Positions 1 to 15,000 of a stretch of DNA of 64,000 nucleotides are shown one piece after another. The DNA is taken from NCBI RefSeq assembly GCF_037782385.1, contig NZ_JBBEXD010000005.1:1-64000 (forward strand), given 5' to 3'. A model generated the notes under the pieces. That model did not search any database. It saw only the letters and a list, made by a program, of their open reading frames with translations, and had not been told where the DNA came from. The DNA comes from Ascidiimonas meishanensis (lineage in GTDB: Bacteria > Bacteroidota > Bacteroidia > Flavobacteriales > Flavobacteriaceae). The translations under genes and the position numbers were made by a program. The first letter of the stretch is position 1; every line of letters starts with the position of its first letter.

Positions 1-31
1 TTTCAGTATTCTATAAGTAGGTCGCATAAGG

Positions 32-3000
32 TTATCTGTATAAGGTAAAGTTTCCAACAAATTCTCTGCCATCAAAATCGGCATTAAGTTTCACCACGTA
101 CCAGTAATCACCTGTTGGTAATTCACTGCCATCGTAAGTTCCTAACCAGGACTCACCTTGTCTTAATTCTGCAATTAAGCGTCCGTAGCGATCATAAATA
201 CGCGTTATAATGTCTGGGAACGATTCCGTGTTTTTAGGGCTCCACGTATCGTTATTTCCATCTCCATCTGGTGTAAAGAAATTAGGGATAAAAATATCTA
301 TGAATTCTATAAATATTTCTGTCTCGGCTTCACAACCATTGGCATCAACAACTCTTACTGTATAAGTTCCGGTTTGATTAACAGTAAAGGTGTTATCATT
401 TCCGTTGAAAACATCATTAAAATAATATTCATAAGGTGGTAAACCACCAGATGCATCTGCAACAATTTCATTAATGGCGCCTTCATTGGCTAAAATTCCT
501 AAAGCAGGTATCGCTGGTACATTAAATGTAACACTATCTTGACAACCATTCGCATGTTGAATTACTACGGTGTGGTCCCCGGGTGTTAGGTTTTCAAATC
601 TACCATCTAATTGACCAGTAGTATCTCCATCTAAGAAATAGATTACATCATTGGCAACATCTGGATTTACCGTTACATCAACATTTGTAGTAGGAATGTT
701 TTCTTCGCAAAAAGTTTCCAAAGCTGCCTGTGGATTAATGACAACACCTTCTGGTAATTCTACTACTACTTGACTTTCACAACCATTTGCATCTTCAATC
801 AAGACAACATAAGTATATCCTCCCTCAAGACCATCATAACGAACTCTATTCAATTCAAATGGCATATCTACTAAGTTTGGATTGTTTGAAACAATCTTTG
901 TTGAATAGGGAGCAGTTCCACCTGTAATATTAACTTCAATAAACGCATCAAGATCTCCCACACACGCTTCGGAAGCAGAATCTTGAACAGCTCCTACTAA
1001 TGGATCTGGTGCAATAATTTCTCGCTCAAATACAAATGGTCTACAACCTTGAGTATCTTGAGCAATTATGGTATACATACCTGGAGGCAACTCATCAAAA
1101 GTATTCTCATCCTGAAATTCATTAAGGTTTGGTGAGATGGCAAATTGATATTGACCCGTACCACCCTCTAACTCAATAGTGATACTTCCAAAGTCATCTG
1201 TACATAATGGATTATTTATTAAAGGTTGTCTCGCCGTAAGTGGCATTCCTTCATTGATTAATACATCAACAAAATCGGTACAATCATTACTATCTACCAC
1301 TACTCTATATCCTCCAGCTGGAAGTCCTGAGAAAATATCTTCTGCTTGACCAGGTCTGAATGGTGTGATTAGGTCTGAAGACTGATATAAGGTAAATACG
1401 TAGTTTCCAAGTCCGCCGGAAGCTTTTACTTGAATTAATCCAGTAGTTTCTCCGTTGCAATTTACATCTACCACCAGTTCTTCAATAATTTCCAGTTCTG
1501 GTATCGGATCAATTGTTACTTGATTGGAAAGTTCAGAAATACACATATTGGCATCTCTTACATAATATCTATAAGTACCAACAGGTGCGGGCAATGTTAT
1601 GCTGCTGGCAAAACTACCCGTAAAGTTCACACCGTCTGTTCCATAGCTGTAAGGGCCTACTCCACCAGTAGCAGTTAAGGTAATGCTACCATCTGTTAAA
1701 CAGGTAGGAGCTGTTTCCTGTGCTAAGGATGCAAATACTTCAGTAGGCTCTATAATATCCACTTCATTAGAAGTCGCATCACAATCCCATCCATCAATTA
1801 CAGTAACGGAGTAACTTCCAGCACCAAGGCCCGTAAATAAATTACTTAATTGAGCAGCAGTTGAAGAAACAATGTTTCCACTTCCATCTAAATAATTAAG
1901 AATGTATCTATATGGCTGTCCTGCCTCTACTGATGGTCTACCACCGTTGGCAGTAGCTTCAATACTTGCTGTTACTTCACCTTCACATATAATCATACCA
2001 ATCTGTGCAGCAGTAGCTGTAATGAAAGGAGGTTGCGTAAGATCTATGTTTCTTGTAATTACACACCCTCTGTCATCAGTAATCGTAGCAGTATAACTTC
2101 CTGCGGATAAACCGGTAAATTCAAAACTAGCCACATCTGTTGCATTATAACTTTGAGTTGTGGTTGTGTTTAAAAGTACAATGTCATATAATGGCCATCC
2201 GCCATCGCCAACCACTAAAATAGCTCCTTGATCGTTAGTACAAGTCACATTTGCAGTAGCGGTAAGTACAGCATCTAATGGTCTGTCTGGAGAAGCAATG
2301 GTTACAACATTTGAGTTTTCATCACAGAATGGAGCATCTAAGGCTTCAACCGCCACATAAAGGTTTCCAGAAGGTAAAGATCCAATAGTTATTGGGTTCT
2401 GGGTAGTAGTAACTGCACTTCCTGAACCTACGTTATTTCCACCATCATCAAATACAATATAATTATATCCTCCTGTGTAATTTTGTATTTCAAGAGTGAT
2501 TTCTCCATCAGTATCACCAAAACAGGTTATTGGAGTAATTGCCGTAGCAATGGCAATAATCTCATCAAAAGGTGCTACCGTATAAGGTGCACTATCAATA
2601 TAACATCCGGTTACATCATCAAATACTCTAAATACATAGGTTCCTGGGGTAGCTAATTGATAGATGGCATCTACATCTCCACTTGGTGTATCCTGAACAT
2701 CAGTTCCTGCAGGTCCACCTACTGGTAGAATATCAAATGTATAATCGCCAGAACCACCAGTAACCGTTACTATTACTTCTTCTGGATTATCACAAGAAAT
2801 TGCACCCGCATTTGCAGCGGTTGGATTTCTCATAACATCAACAGCGGTCATCACAGGTAACGGATCAATAGTTTGGGTAGGTAATATAAATGTACACCCA
2901 TTATCATCTCTGACTACAAAATCATATGTTCCCGCTGTAGTTACCGTGTAGACAAATACATCTCCACCTGTTGGAATAAACCCACTACCATTTACGCTAT

Positions 3001-6000
3001 ATGTATAAGGTGCAGTTCCTGTTCCTGAGGTTATGGTTATTTCAATAGATGCTGTTTGAACAGCGTTGTTAGGATCACAACTAAAATCAACTACATCTGT
3101 AACCGCAACATCTAAAGCTAAGGGTTCATTTATAGTGATGGTATCTGTACCAATACAGTTTCTGTTAGAAGTAACTGTAATAGTATAGGTTCCTGCATTA
3201 AGCCCAGTAAACACATTGGTAGTTTGCGTAATCGCAGGATCTACCCCATTATCTATGGTAAATGTATAGGGTGGATTATCATTAGCAGGATCTGGCTCCA
3301 GATTAATGGTAATACTACCATTAGCATCACCATTACAAGTGATATCCGTTTTCTCAGTAGGTAATAAAGTTACCGGAGTTGCAATTTCTAAGGTAATTAC
3401 ATCATTAGTTGTACATGCGGGTGCACCTACACTAATGTCTTCAAATACAACGGTATAATTTACACCTCCATTTAAATTTGTAAAGGTAAAGGAAGCACCC
3501 GTTCCTGTAGCTACGGTAGCTCCACCTCCATCAAGTAATGTATATTGATAGCTTGCAGGATTCCCACTTCCTCCGCTTCCTGTAGCTGTAATACTACCGT
3601 CGTTATTAAGACAAGAAGGCTGTGCATCTACATCAACACTAAAGTCAATTGGTGGATATATAATAATAGTATCAGTATCTGTACATCCGTTGGCATCTCT
3701 TACGGTCACGGTATAGGTACCTGGCGCAGAGACTGTAAATGTGGGCGAGTTTTGGAAACCAACCCCATCAACACTGTATTGTAATGGCGCTACCCCAGTG
3801 CCTGTTGCAGTAAATGTGTAGGCAGTGCCATCCGATGTACATTGGTCAGCAGCAAAAGCAGGTACAGATACAGTAGGCTCTGGATCTATGTCTACGGTAA
3901 TGTCTACTTGGGCCGTACAAATATTGGCAGCTGCATCTCTCACATGCACCGTATAGGTAGCTGGATAGGTAGCCGGATTAACCTCTAAGAAGTTATCGGT
4001 AGTAAACACCCCAATAGGATCTCCTTGTGGTACAATAGAATATTCATAGGTACCATTACCTCCTGTAGCGGTAGCTGTGATAATAGCCCCTACATTACAG
4101 TTGGCTAGTGTAGCAGCAGCAGTTACAGCTACGGGCGCATCTGGCGAGCTAATAGTGACTACATTGGTAGTTTCTTGACAGAAAGGCACCTGAGTTTCCA
4201 CTACTCTAATGGTATAGGTATCAACTGGTAGTCCAGCGATGGTAATAGTCTCTGGCGAGTTTCCGTTACCTGAAGTCACGGTAGCACCGCCACTATCCAG
4301 TACAAAGTAATCATAGGTACCCGTATAATCTGCAGTAGTAAGGCTTAATTCACCGTCGCTACCACCAAAACAGGTAACATCTTGTGAAAGACTTGCACTT
4401 ACTGAGATCAGATCAAAAGGAACAATTTCGTAGGTAATAGTATCGAAACATCCAGTAATATTATCATCTACTCTAAAAGAATAGGTTCCTGGAGTAGTTA
4501 AGGTAAACTGATTACTTGCCTGAGGCGTACCAGAAGGTAACTGTGTATAGGAGTAATCACCAGACCCTCCAGAAACAATGAGATCAATAATTTCCGGTTG
4601 CGTACAATCAATCGCTTGTACCTGATTGCTATTGTCAATAGCAATCCTCTGAATAGGTGCTACGGTTTCACTCACTGGGAATGTACATCCGTTCGCATCT
4701 CTCACTGTAATCGTATAGGTAGCATCTGCACTTACAGCGAATACACCACCATTATCTACAAAGTTGACTCCGTCAATACTAAATAAGTAAGGTGCGGTAC
4801 CTCCTGCTGGAGTAACTGTAATTTGCGCATCGTTTTGTGAGTTATCTGATGGATCACAAGTAAAAATAGTAGAGGTAGCTGTAGCCGTAAGATCTGCAGG
4901 CTGATCGATAACAATAGTTTGTGTGTCTTCACATCCTTTCGCAGAGATCACCGTTACATTGTAAGTACCTGCAATGAGTCCTGTAAATACGGGATCTGTT
5001 TGCGTAGTGGTTCCCCCATCAAGGCTGTATAGGAATGGCGGATCATCAGTAGCATTTAAGGTAACTGTAATGGTACCATCAGCCCCCCCAAAGCAGCTTA
5101 CATCGGCTTTGGCTAAAGAGAAGTCAACAGGAGCAGGTGCTTCTAGGGTAATGACCACAGTATCTGTACAATTGGTGGTAGTATCTTCTACCTCAAGTGT
5201 ATATGTACCATCGGCTAATCCACCAAATACATTGGCCGCTTGAAAAGCACCAACGGCAGGCGCTGTAATTCTGTACTGATAGTTTCCTGACCCACCAGAG
5301 GCAGTAAGGGTTATTTCTCCGGCATTTGCAGGGTTACAGAATACCTCTGCGGTAATACTTCCCTGTAAATCTAAAGGCGGGTATATAATAATAGTATCAG
5401 TATCTGTACATCCGTTGGCATCTCTTACGGTCACGGTATAGGTACCTGGCGCAGAGACTGTAAATGTGGGCGAGTTTTGGAAACCAACCCCATCAACACT
5501 GTATTGTAATGGCGCTACCCCAGTGCCTGTTGCAGTAAATGTGTAGGCAGTGCCATCCGATGTACATTGGTCAGCAGCAAAAGCAGGTACAGATACAGTA
5601 GGCTCTGGATCTATGTCTACGGTAATGTCTACTTGGGCCGTACAAATATTGGCAGCTGCATCTCTCACATGCACCGTATAGGTAGCTGGATAGGTAGCCG
5701 GATTAACCTCTAAGAAGTTATCGGTAGTAAACACCCCAATAGGATCTCCTTGTGGTACAATAGAATATTCATAGGTACCATTACCTCCTGTAGCGGTAGC
5801 TGTGATAATAGCCCCTACATTACAGTTGGCTAGTGTAGCAGCAGCAGTTACAGCTACGGGCGCATCTGGCGAGCTAATAGTGACTACATTGGTAGTTTCT
5901 TGACAGAAAGGCACCTGAGTTTCCACTACTCTAATGGTATAGGTATCAACTGGTAGTCCAGCGATGGTAATAGTCTCTGGCGAGTTTCCGTTACCTGAAG

Positions 6001-9000
6001 TCACGGTAGCACCGCCACTATCCAGTACAAAGTAATCATAGGTACCCGTATAATCTGCAGTAGTAAGGCTTAATTCACCGTCGCTACCACCAAAACAGGT
6101 AACATCTTGTGAAAGACTTGCACTTACTGAGATCAGATCAAAAGGAACAATTTCGTAGGTAATAGTATCGAAACATCCAGTAATATTATCATCTACTCTA
6201 AAAGAATAGGTTCCTGGAGTAGTTAAGGTAAACTGATTACTTGCCTGAGGCGTACCAGAAGGTAACTGTGTATAGGAGTAATCACCAGACCCTCCAGAAA
6301 CAATGAGATCAATAATTTCCGGTTGCGTACAATCAATCGCTTGTACCTGATTGCTATTGTCAATAGCAATCCTCTGAATAGGTGCTACGGTTTCACTCAC
6401 TGGGAATGTACATCCGTTCGCATCTCTCACTGTAATCGTATAGGTAGCATCTGCACTTACAGCGAATACACCACCATTATCTACAAAGTTGACTCCGTCA
6501 ATACTAAATAAGTAAGGTGCGGTACCTCCTGCTGGAGTAACTGTAATTTGCGCATCGTTTTGTGAGTTATCTGATGGATCACAAGTAAAAATAGTAGAGG
6601 TAGCTGTAGCCGTAAGATCTGCAGGCTGATCGATAACAATAGTTTGTGTGTCTTCACATCCTTTCGCAGAGATCACCGTTACATTGTAAGTACCTGCAAT
6701 GAGTCCTGTAAATACGGGATCTGTTTGCGTAGTGGTTCCCCCATCAAGGCTGTATAGGAATGGCGGATCATCAGTAGCATTTAAGGTAACTGTAATGGTA
6801 CCATCAGCCCCCCCAAAGCAGCTTACATCGGCTTTGGCTAAAGAGAAGTCAACAGGAGCAGGTGCTTCTAGGGTAATGACCACAGTATCTGTACAATTGG
6901 TGGTAGTATCTTCTACCTCAAGTGTATATGTACCATCGGCTAATCCACCAAATACATTGGCCGCTTGAAAAGCACCAACGGCAGGCGCTGTAATTCTGTA
7001 CTGATAGTTTCCTGACCCACCAGAGGCAGTAAGGGTTATTTCTCCGGCATTAGCAGGGTTACAGAATACCTCTGCGGTAATACTTCCCTGTACATCTAAA
7101 GGTGGATATATATCAATGGTTTGTGTTTCACCGCACCCATTTGCATCTTGTATAGTAACCGTATGGGTTCCTGAACTTAAATTAGTTAGGTTAAAGGTTG
7201 CTGCATTATTAGCTTGAAATGCACCTCCATCAATACTATAACTATATGGAGCAATACCATCTACCGTTCTGTTAACTGTAATTGAGTATCCACCTTCTGT
7301 AGCGGTACATTGATCTGTTACCGCTAAGGTTATTTCAGGAGAAGGATCTGTAGGTACATTAATTCCAGCAGATTGGATACAATCATTGGCATCTTTCACA
7401 TAAACCACGTAATCACCACCTTCAATATTGAATACACTTGCAGTGCTTCCAGCCCATGTAGTTGCATCTGGAGCAGGATCACCTAAAACAGTAAGTTGGA
7501 ATTCATAAGGAGCGGTACCAAACTGCCCTATAGCGGAGATCTCTCCTGCATTAACATTACAGTTATCATTTTTAATTAAAGTAACCGTAGGAACTAAAAG
7601 GTTTGAAGATTGCGTAATAGTAAACTCATCACTTCCAACAGTACAGCCTGTAAAAGCACCGCCAACCTCAGTAAATAAAATAAAATAAAGTCCGGGTGCT
7701 AAAGCTCCAAAATCAATTTCAGAGATAGGTCCCGTAGGTGGGTTGACAGCAATACTTCCTGTTTGTCCTGTAGGAGTATTGGTTTGTGCATTATAAATCT
7801 CATAATTTACCTGTGTGGCGCCAGCATCATAATTATCAATAGTAAATGAAACGTTACCATCTGCATTTCCGGTGCAACTTACATTATTGGTGTCATCAAT
7901 TGTTGAAGTAAGTGATGAAGGTGTGTCAAGAGGTGTATCTGCCTGCTCAAAATAGTAACAATCAGTTACACTATCATAGACCACAAATGTATAGGTAATC
8001 CCAGGAATTAATCCTGTAAATGTGGATGTATAAGGGTCTACTCCTGGATTATCAGCAGGCTGATAAACTGGGTCTGGAAACAATGGCATTGGATTCTGGA
8101 AAATCGCAAAGAAAAACGGACCAGTACTAATAGGATTACCAGAAGTTGAAGTAGAGTTTACCTGAACTATAGCGGTAGCACCTACAGCACAATTAGCCGT
8201 AGAAGTTGACACATCAATGATAAGGTCATCTGGAGGAGATGCAATTACAATATTTTGTCTTTTTAATGAACATCCATTTGCATCTACCACATCTACTTCA
8301 TAAACTCCAAAAGTCAGAATTTGAAAAGAGTGATCCTCTCCTCCCGAGGTGGTAGTATATGAATCAATATAGCCGAGGTTGTTCGTTACGGTATAAACAT
8401 ATTCGGCAGTACCTCCAGCTACATTTTCAACAATAATTTCACCAAAACTGGTACCTCCTGGGTTGTTACAGGAAATATCTACGGTTGATATATCAAAGGA
8501 AATTGGGTTTGGTTGACTGATAGTAATGGTTGCCGTATCTGTACATTGCTTACTATCAGTAATAGTGATGGTATAATCTCCAGCTGTTAATCCAGAGGTT
8601 TGTGTTCCAAAGTCGGTTCCAGAAGTTGTATTTAATACATTAATAACGAATGGAGGTGTTCCGAAGTTTGGATCTATGGTAATATCAATAGCAGCATTGC
8701 TATCTCCATTACAAAGTATATTTTGTGTTTGAATTACCGAAGTAATATCAGGATTAGTGATAGGGGCAACAGTTACTGTATTAGTTACAAATTGACACCC
8801 TTGAGTATCGGTAACTCTAAAGGTATAGTCTCCAGCATTGCTCACAGTATGTGTACTACCTGGGATACTTGCAAAAGCTCCTCCGTTAAAAGACACTTCA
8901 TAGGTATATCCGGGATATCCATTAGCAGCGGTAATATCCATTACTGCATCAGGTGAAGGCGAGCAATCTAAGTCTTTGGTAAGAACAGCAGAAGCAGTTA

Positions 9001-12000
9001 ATGCATCGTTAATAACGATGGTATTAGAAGTAGCTGTACACCCAAAGTCGTCTCTTACCTCTACGGTATAGGCACCAGGTGCTAATCCTGTAAAGGTATT
9101 ACTGGTTTGAAAAGCCCCTCCATTAAGACTGTATTCATAAGGCGTATTACCACTTGCGGCAGTAGCTGTAATGGTTACCCCTGTAGTTGTATCATAGCAG
9201 AAGGTATCTGCAGCAATGGTTACGGTAGGTAATACCGGTGGATTGATGGTTAAGGATTGTGTTTCTACACATCCTCTTGCATCCTGGACAAAGATATCAT
9301 AGGTGCCTGCAGTAAGCCCTGCAAATATATTGTTGTTTGAATAGGTCACATCTATCCCTGCGGTAGCTGTATTGTCAAGTTGATAGGTATATCCACCCCA
9401 TCCATCTGTAGCATTTACGGTAAGTACTGCATCATCAATACAGGTAAGAGGCGATAGGGAAGTTGTAAAATCCAAGGCAGCAGTAGGTCCTGCAATGGTA
9501 ACCACATTAGCTGTATCCGTACAAAATGGATATGCATTATCGGTTACTACAACGGTATAATCATCAGGAGCGAGACCAGTAACGGTTTCCGTAGTATTGG
9601 AAGAAGTACCAGAAGCAACTACGGTAGTTGCTGCATTGAGCACTTGGTAATTGTAAGTACCTGTAAAGTTACCAACGGTAAATGATAAACTACCATCATT
9701 AGCCCCAAAACATACTTCATCATTTACAATCTGAGCAGTAACGGTAATAGGAGTAATATCATCAATAGTAAAGTCTTCCTGAATGGTACATCCTTTAGCA
9801 TCTGTTACTAGGAATGTATAGGTACCTGGCGCTAAGCCAGTAAAAGTATCGTTGTTTGCATTATTCACCGGAGCAGGTGCAATAATCTCAAAAGTAAATG
9901 GCGCATTTCCATCTACCACACTCACGGTTACATCTGTAGTAAGCGCAGGACATTGTACTGGGCTTGCAGTAAAGTTTAGGTTGGTAGGTTCGTTAAGCGG
10001 ATCAAGGGTTACAGGATTCGTAACAAACGTACATCCATTAGGAATATCTCTAACAGTGATAGTATAGGTACCATCAGTAAGTCCTGAAAACAGGGGTGAC
10101 CCTTGGAAGTTTACTCCATCAATGCTATATTCAAAAGTACCCGTACCCCCTGAAGCGGTACCTCCCTGAATAGTAATAGCGCCATCGCTAAGACATGTAT
10201 ACTCGGTATCAATAATAGCCGTAGCAGTAATAGGATTTGCCGGATTTAATGTAATGGCAAAAGTTTGTTCACATAGCTTGCTATCACGTACGGTGTAGTT
10301 ATAGGTTTGTGCGGTAAGTCCTGCATATACAGTTTGTGCTGTAAATGGGCCACCATCAAAACTAATAAGGTATGGCGGTGTACCTATGGAGGCATCAATA
10401 GTAATGGTAACTTCTCCATCCGCACCACTATCACAGCTTACTTCATTGGTAACAGCTGCGGTTGCTACGGGCAGATCAGCTGGATTAACGGTGATGACAT
10501 TGGTACTCACCACACACCCTTGAGTATCGGTAACTCTAAAGGTATAGTCTCCAGCATTGCTCACAGTATGTGTACTACCTGGGATACTTGCAAAAGCTCC
10601 TCCGTTAAAAGACACTTCATAGGTATATCCGGGATATCCATTAGCAGCGGTAATATCCATTACTGCATCAGGTGAAGGCGAGCAATCTAAGTCTTTGGTA
10701 AGAACAGCGGAAGCAGTTAAGGCTGGATTGACGGTAATACTAGCGGTGGCTGTACAGTTTTTACTATCCGTAACTTCAACGGTATAAGAGCCAGGTGCTA
10801 ATCCTGTAAAGGTATTACTGGTTTGAAAAGCTCCTCCGTTTAATCTGTATTGAAAAGGCGCTGTTCCTCCGGAAGTTACAGTAGCAGTGAGTGTTAATCC
10901 AACGGTGGGATCAAAACATATATCATTAGCAGTAACGTCAAGTATGGGAGCAACTGCAGAAGTTAATTCAAATGTCTTTTGAACTTCACAACCATTGGTA
11001 TCTCTTACGGTAATAGTATAGGTGCCTGCTGTAGTAAGTCCAGTAAATGTATTATTAGCTTGGAACCCAAGAACAGAGGTATCAGGTAAGGTAAGTTGAT
11101 AACTGTATCCACCCCATCCACCAGTGGCATTAATGATAACAGACCCATCATTGGTACATGTAACATCAATTACATTAAAGGTAAAATCCAGGGCAGCTGG
11201 TGGCCCATTAATTGTGATGCTATCAGTATCTGTACAGTTAGTGACAGTATCCGTAACAACAATGGTATATGTTCCTGCTCCTAGTCCAGTTAGTGGAACA
11301 TTATTTCCTGAGGCTAGGGTACCTGAGAAATTAGTGGGTCCGGTAACATTATAGTCAAAAGTATTAGGACTATTTACCGTAAATAGTAGTTCACCATCTG
11401 TATCTCCTAAACAAGTAATATTGTTTACCAAAGATCCTACGACATCAATTTCCGTAATATCATTAATAGTTAGGTTTTCAGTATAACTACATCCATTAGC
11501 ATCAGTAACTACAAAAGTATAGGTGTTTGGTAAAAGTCCAGCAAAATTCCCATCATTGTTAGAAGTAATGGCAGCTGCTGGAGCTGTAATTTCATATGTA
11601 AGTGGAGCTACGCCGCCAGTTGCTACTGCAATAACATCTACTGCTTTTCCATTATCACAACTCACTTGAGGAACGGTAAAGGTAAGATCTGTAGGTTCAC
11701 TGTTTACTGGGATATTGACGGTATTGGTTTGCAAAACACAACCATTGGCATCTCTTATAAAAATAGAATAATCACCAGGAAGTAATCCTGAGAAAGAAGT
11801 AGCACCTCCAAAGTTTATGCCATCTATGCTATATTGATAAGCCGGGGTTCCACCCGAAACAGAACCAGAAACAATACTTACAATCCCATCTGGTGTATTA
11901 CAGGTATAAAACTGGGTTACTTCGGCTTCACCAAGAATAGGTGAAACATCGTTGATGGTTACATCAAAAGGAAATGAACATTCTTGATTTCCTTTTTGCT

Positions 12001-15000
12001 GATTGATAACAACCTGATAATCACCAGCTACTAAACCAGTAAATGTGCCTGTTTCATTAGAAGCAATAACATTTCCACCATTGTCCAAAAGGTCAAAATC
12101 TACCTTATATCCTTGTGAATTGGTAATGGTAACTATTACAGATCCATCACTTAAACCTGCACAGCTAATATCATTGGTGTCTATTGTATAGGTAACATCA
12201 GGTTCTATAATAATGGTAACAGGATTTGAAATAGCAAAGCAGTTATTTCTATCTACTACTACGAATTCATAAGTACCTTCTTGTCCTATTGAAATATCGA
12301 AAATAACGCTGGTTTGAAACTCGCTGGCAGGGATGTCGGTGACATCACTATAAAGATCAGTTCCATTATAACTCCAGATAGCATAATTATATGGAGTTTG
12401 TCCACCTGAGGCATTCATTTGAATATTACCTTCTCTACAGGTAATGTTTTGTGAAACAGATGCGGTGAGTGAAAGGTCAGAGAAATTTTCTATGGTAACG
12501 TCCCCGGTAAAGGAACAGCCGTCATCCGTAGTGGCTGTTACCGTATAGGTACCAGGATTTAGATTGTCAAATGTGTAATCATTATCATTAGAAGGTCCAA
12601 AAGTATCTAAAGTGGTTCCTCCCTGTGCTATTTCAAAATAATATTGAGGTTCCACATCATTCATTTGTACACGAACAGAACCTAACTGGCCTAAACAAAA
12701 TACGGGTTCTGGTATGAGATCCACATTAAAATCACGAGCCCTTACATCTACATCAGGTAAAGTGAAAATACAAATGTTACCCGCTACATTTTTTTGACGA
12801 ATATAAATAGTATAGGTACCAGCAGTTGCAATATTGAAAACAGGACTGTCTTGGTAGGGACCAGCAATATCTAAGCTATATTCATAATCAGTTGGCACAT
12901 TTGTAACCGTAATACTACCTGGAGTATTACAAACAATATCCTGTACAATAGCATCAGGGGTTAATAGGTTTTGAGAAACGTTAAAATAAAACCTATTAAA
13001 ACATCCGTTTTGATAATTGATTACAATACGGTATTGTCCGGCATCGTTTACGTTAAAATCGTTTCCGGTTTTAATATCCACCCATGTACAGGTTTGATTC
13101 TTATTAGCACAATTATCAATACCTACTGCAGGACAACTTGATTCATCAAGACGTTGCCATGTGATATCATCAGAATCGGTAATATCTGTATCTAAAAATC
13201 GTGTATCGGTTCCACCGCAAAGGAATATTTTAGGAAGATCATCTCCATCATTTGGGCACGTAACTACTTCGTCTGCAAAAGGAATTACCGGATTAGTAGC
13301 CGTATTTCCGAAAAGAATAACATTAATAGTTTCATCAAAACTTAAACAAGGAGCAGGCGCAGTTTTAGTAACTGTGTAAGTACCCACTTGTGTAACGGTT
13401 AACGTATTACTAGGGCCATCTTGAAGAATGTTACCCCCACTGTCTCTCCACTGGTAATTTAAAAACCCTTCACCAGCTGTAAGTACGACTGATGTACCAC
13501 AAAGTACTTCATCTCTTGTAAAATCACAATCACCTAAATCAGTTAAGAAGTTGGTAGAACCAGGAATACCAAAATCGCAGTTATCAAAACCTGCGAAACT
13601 AGGGTCATCAGAAATTTCATTATCATTAATTACCCCTTGATAATATTGAAATGCTTGATTTTGTACTATATTAGAACAAGCATCTCTTAATTCATTACAA
13701 CTATTTACTACTCTTACTTTAAACCTGATTTCATATTCGGGATCACCAATTTCCACATAACCGTCGGGAATATCAAATTCTATGGTTGATGTAGCGGCAT
13801 CATATGTATAGGTAATTTGTTCAGTAGGGCTTAATGGAGCTGGAAGAATAATATCTCCCGCTTGTATGGTACCGTTAGGCGGGAAATTTACGTTTACGGG
13901 AAGTACATCTCGAATGCGATAGTTAGTACCATCATCATTACCACGATTTTGAAATTTTAATACATAAACAATTTCCTGTCCAAGCGTAATCCCTGCGCCA
14001 CTAATATCATTACCCGCACCATCTTCTACCGTTTTAGCTAAGGCTATTTCGGGCTCAATTACTTCAATAGCAAAAGTGGCTAGAAAGGCACCATACCCAT
14101 CTCCATTTGTTATAAGTCTTAAAGTGGCTGCGGTTTCTCCATTTCCTATCACAGAATTGGCTGGATTATCCATATTAAAAATATCCGCATCAAAGCCTAG
14201 GGTGTTATCGCTGTTAATATTACGGGTAGCAACATCTACTCCATCAATGGTTATATTGGAGTTAAAGAAGTTGTTTCCTGGGTTTGCAGCATTGGATAGT
14301 CTAATAAAACCATCATTGGAAGGTCCTCCTGATGCAGGCTTGCCAGCAGCTTTTATACGAAGTTCATCGTTTCTAATCCCTAAATCACCTTCTAAGGCAG
14401 CAACACCTAATCTATTTCTAACAGGCCCTACTGGAATGGTGGTAAACCCATTCACATCAATATCCACTCTTGCATTAGGATCTCCATTATTATCTCTACC
14501 CTGCACGCCATTATAACCATCAAATGTGGTAATATATTTTCCTGGTAATGTAGGATTTTCGTAAACAACTACCAGTACCCAACCGGCTGCACTCCCCCCT
14601 AGTCTACGGCCTCTTGCCGCTCTCATGTCTGCAACAAAATACTCACCGTTCGCATTAGGTAATGGGGATATTAAGCTGGTCACATCTGCGACACAAACGT
14701 ATGGGGAATCTTTAAACGAGTTTGGTGGATCTGCAGCATTAAAACCATCAAAACGTACAATATCTGCGGTAACATTTTCATAAACACCTCCGGGTACTTT
14801 AAATTTGACCGTAGTAAATTCTTCGCTTCTTCCATTACCGTCTCCAATATATTGAAGTGCACTACCTGTTTGACCTGGCGTTCCGTCTGGGGCACCACGA
14901 TCAAATGGATATACAGCAGACCAATACAGCGCTGCATAACGCACATTGGTACAATCTGCATCTGGTAAGTTTAGGGTAGAACTACTTGAGCTAAACGTAG

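Noticed and set aside
1902..14516. Many plus-strand open frames of 60-150 codons within the adhesin gene
   Set aside because: They are antisense shadows of the repeats; identical pairs occur exactly 1725 bp apart and they look compositionally unlike proteins.
14680..14961. Second minus-strand frame inside the adhesin gene start
   Set aside because: Alternate frame of a clearly coding region with a signal peptide and continuous domains.
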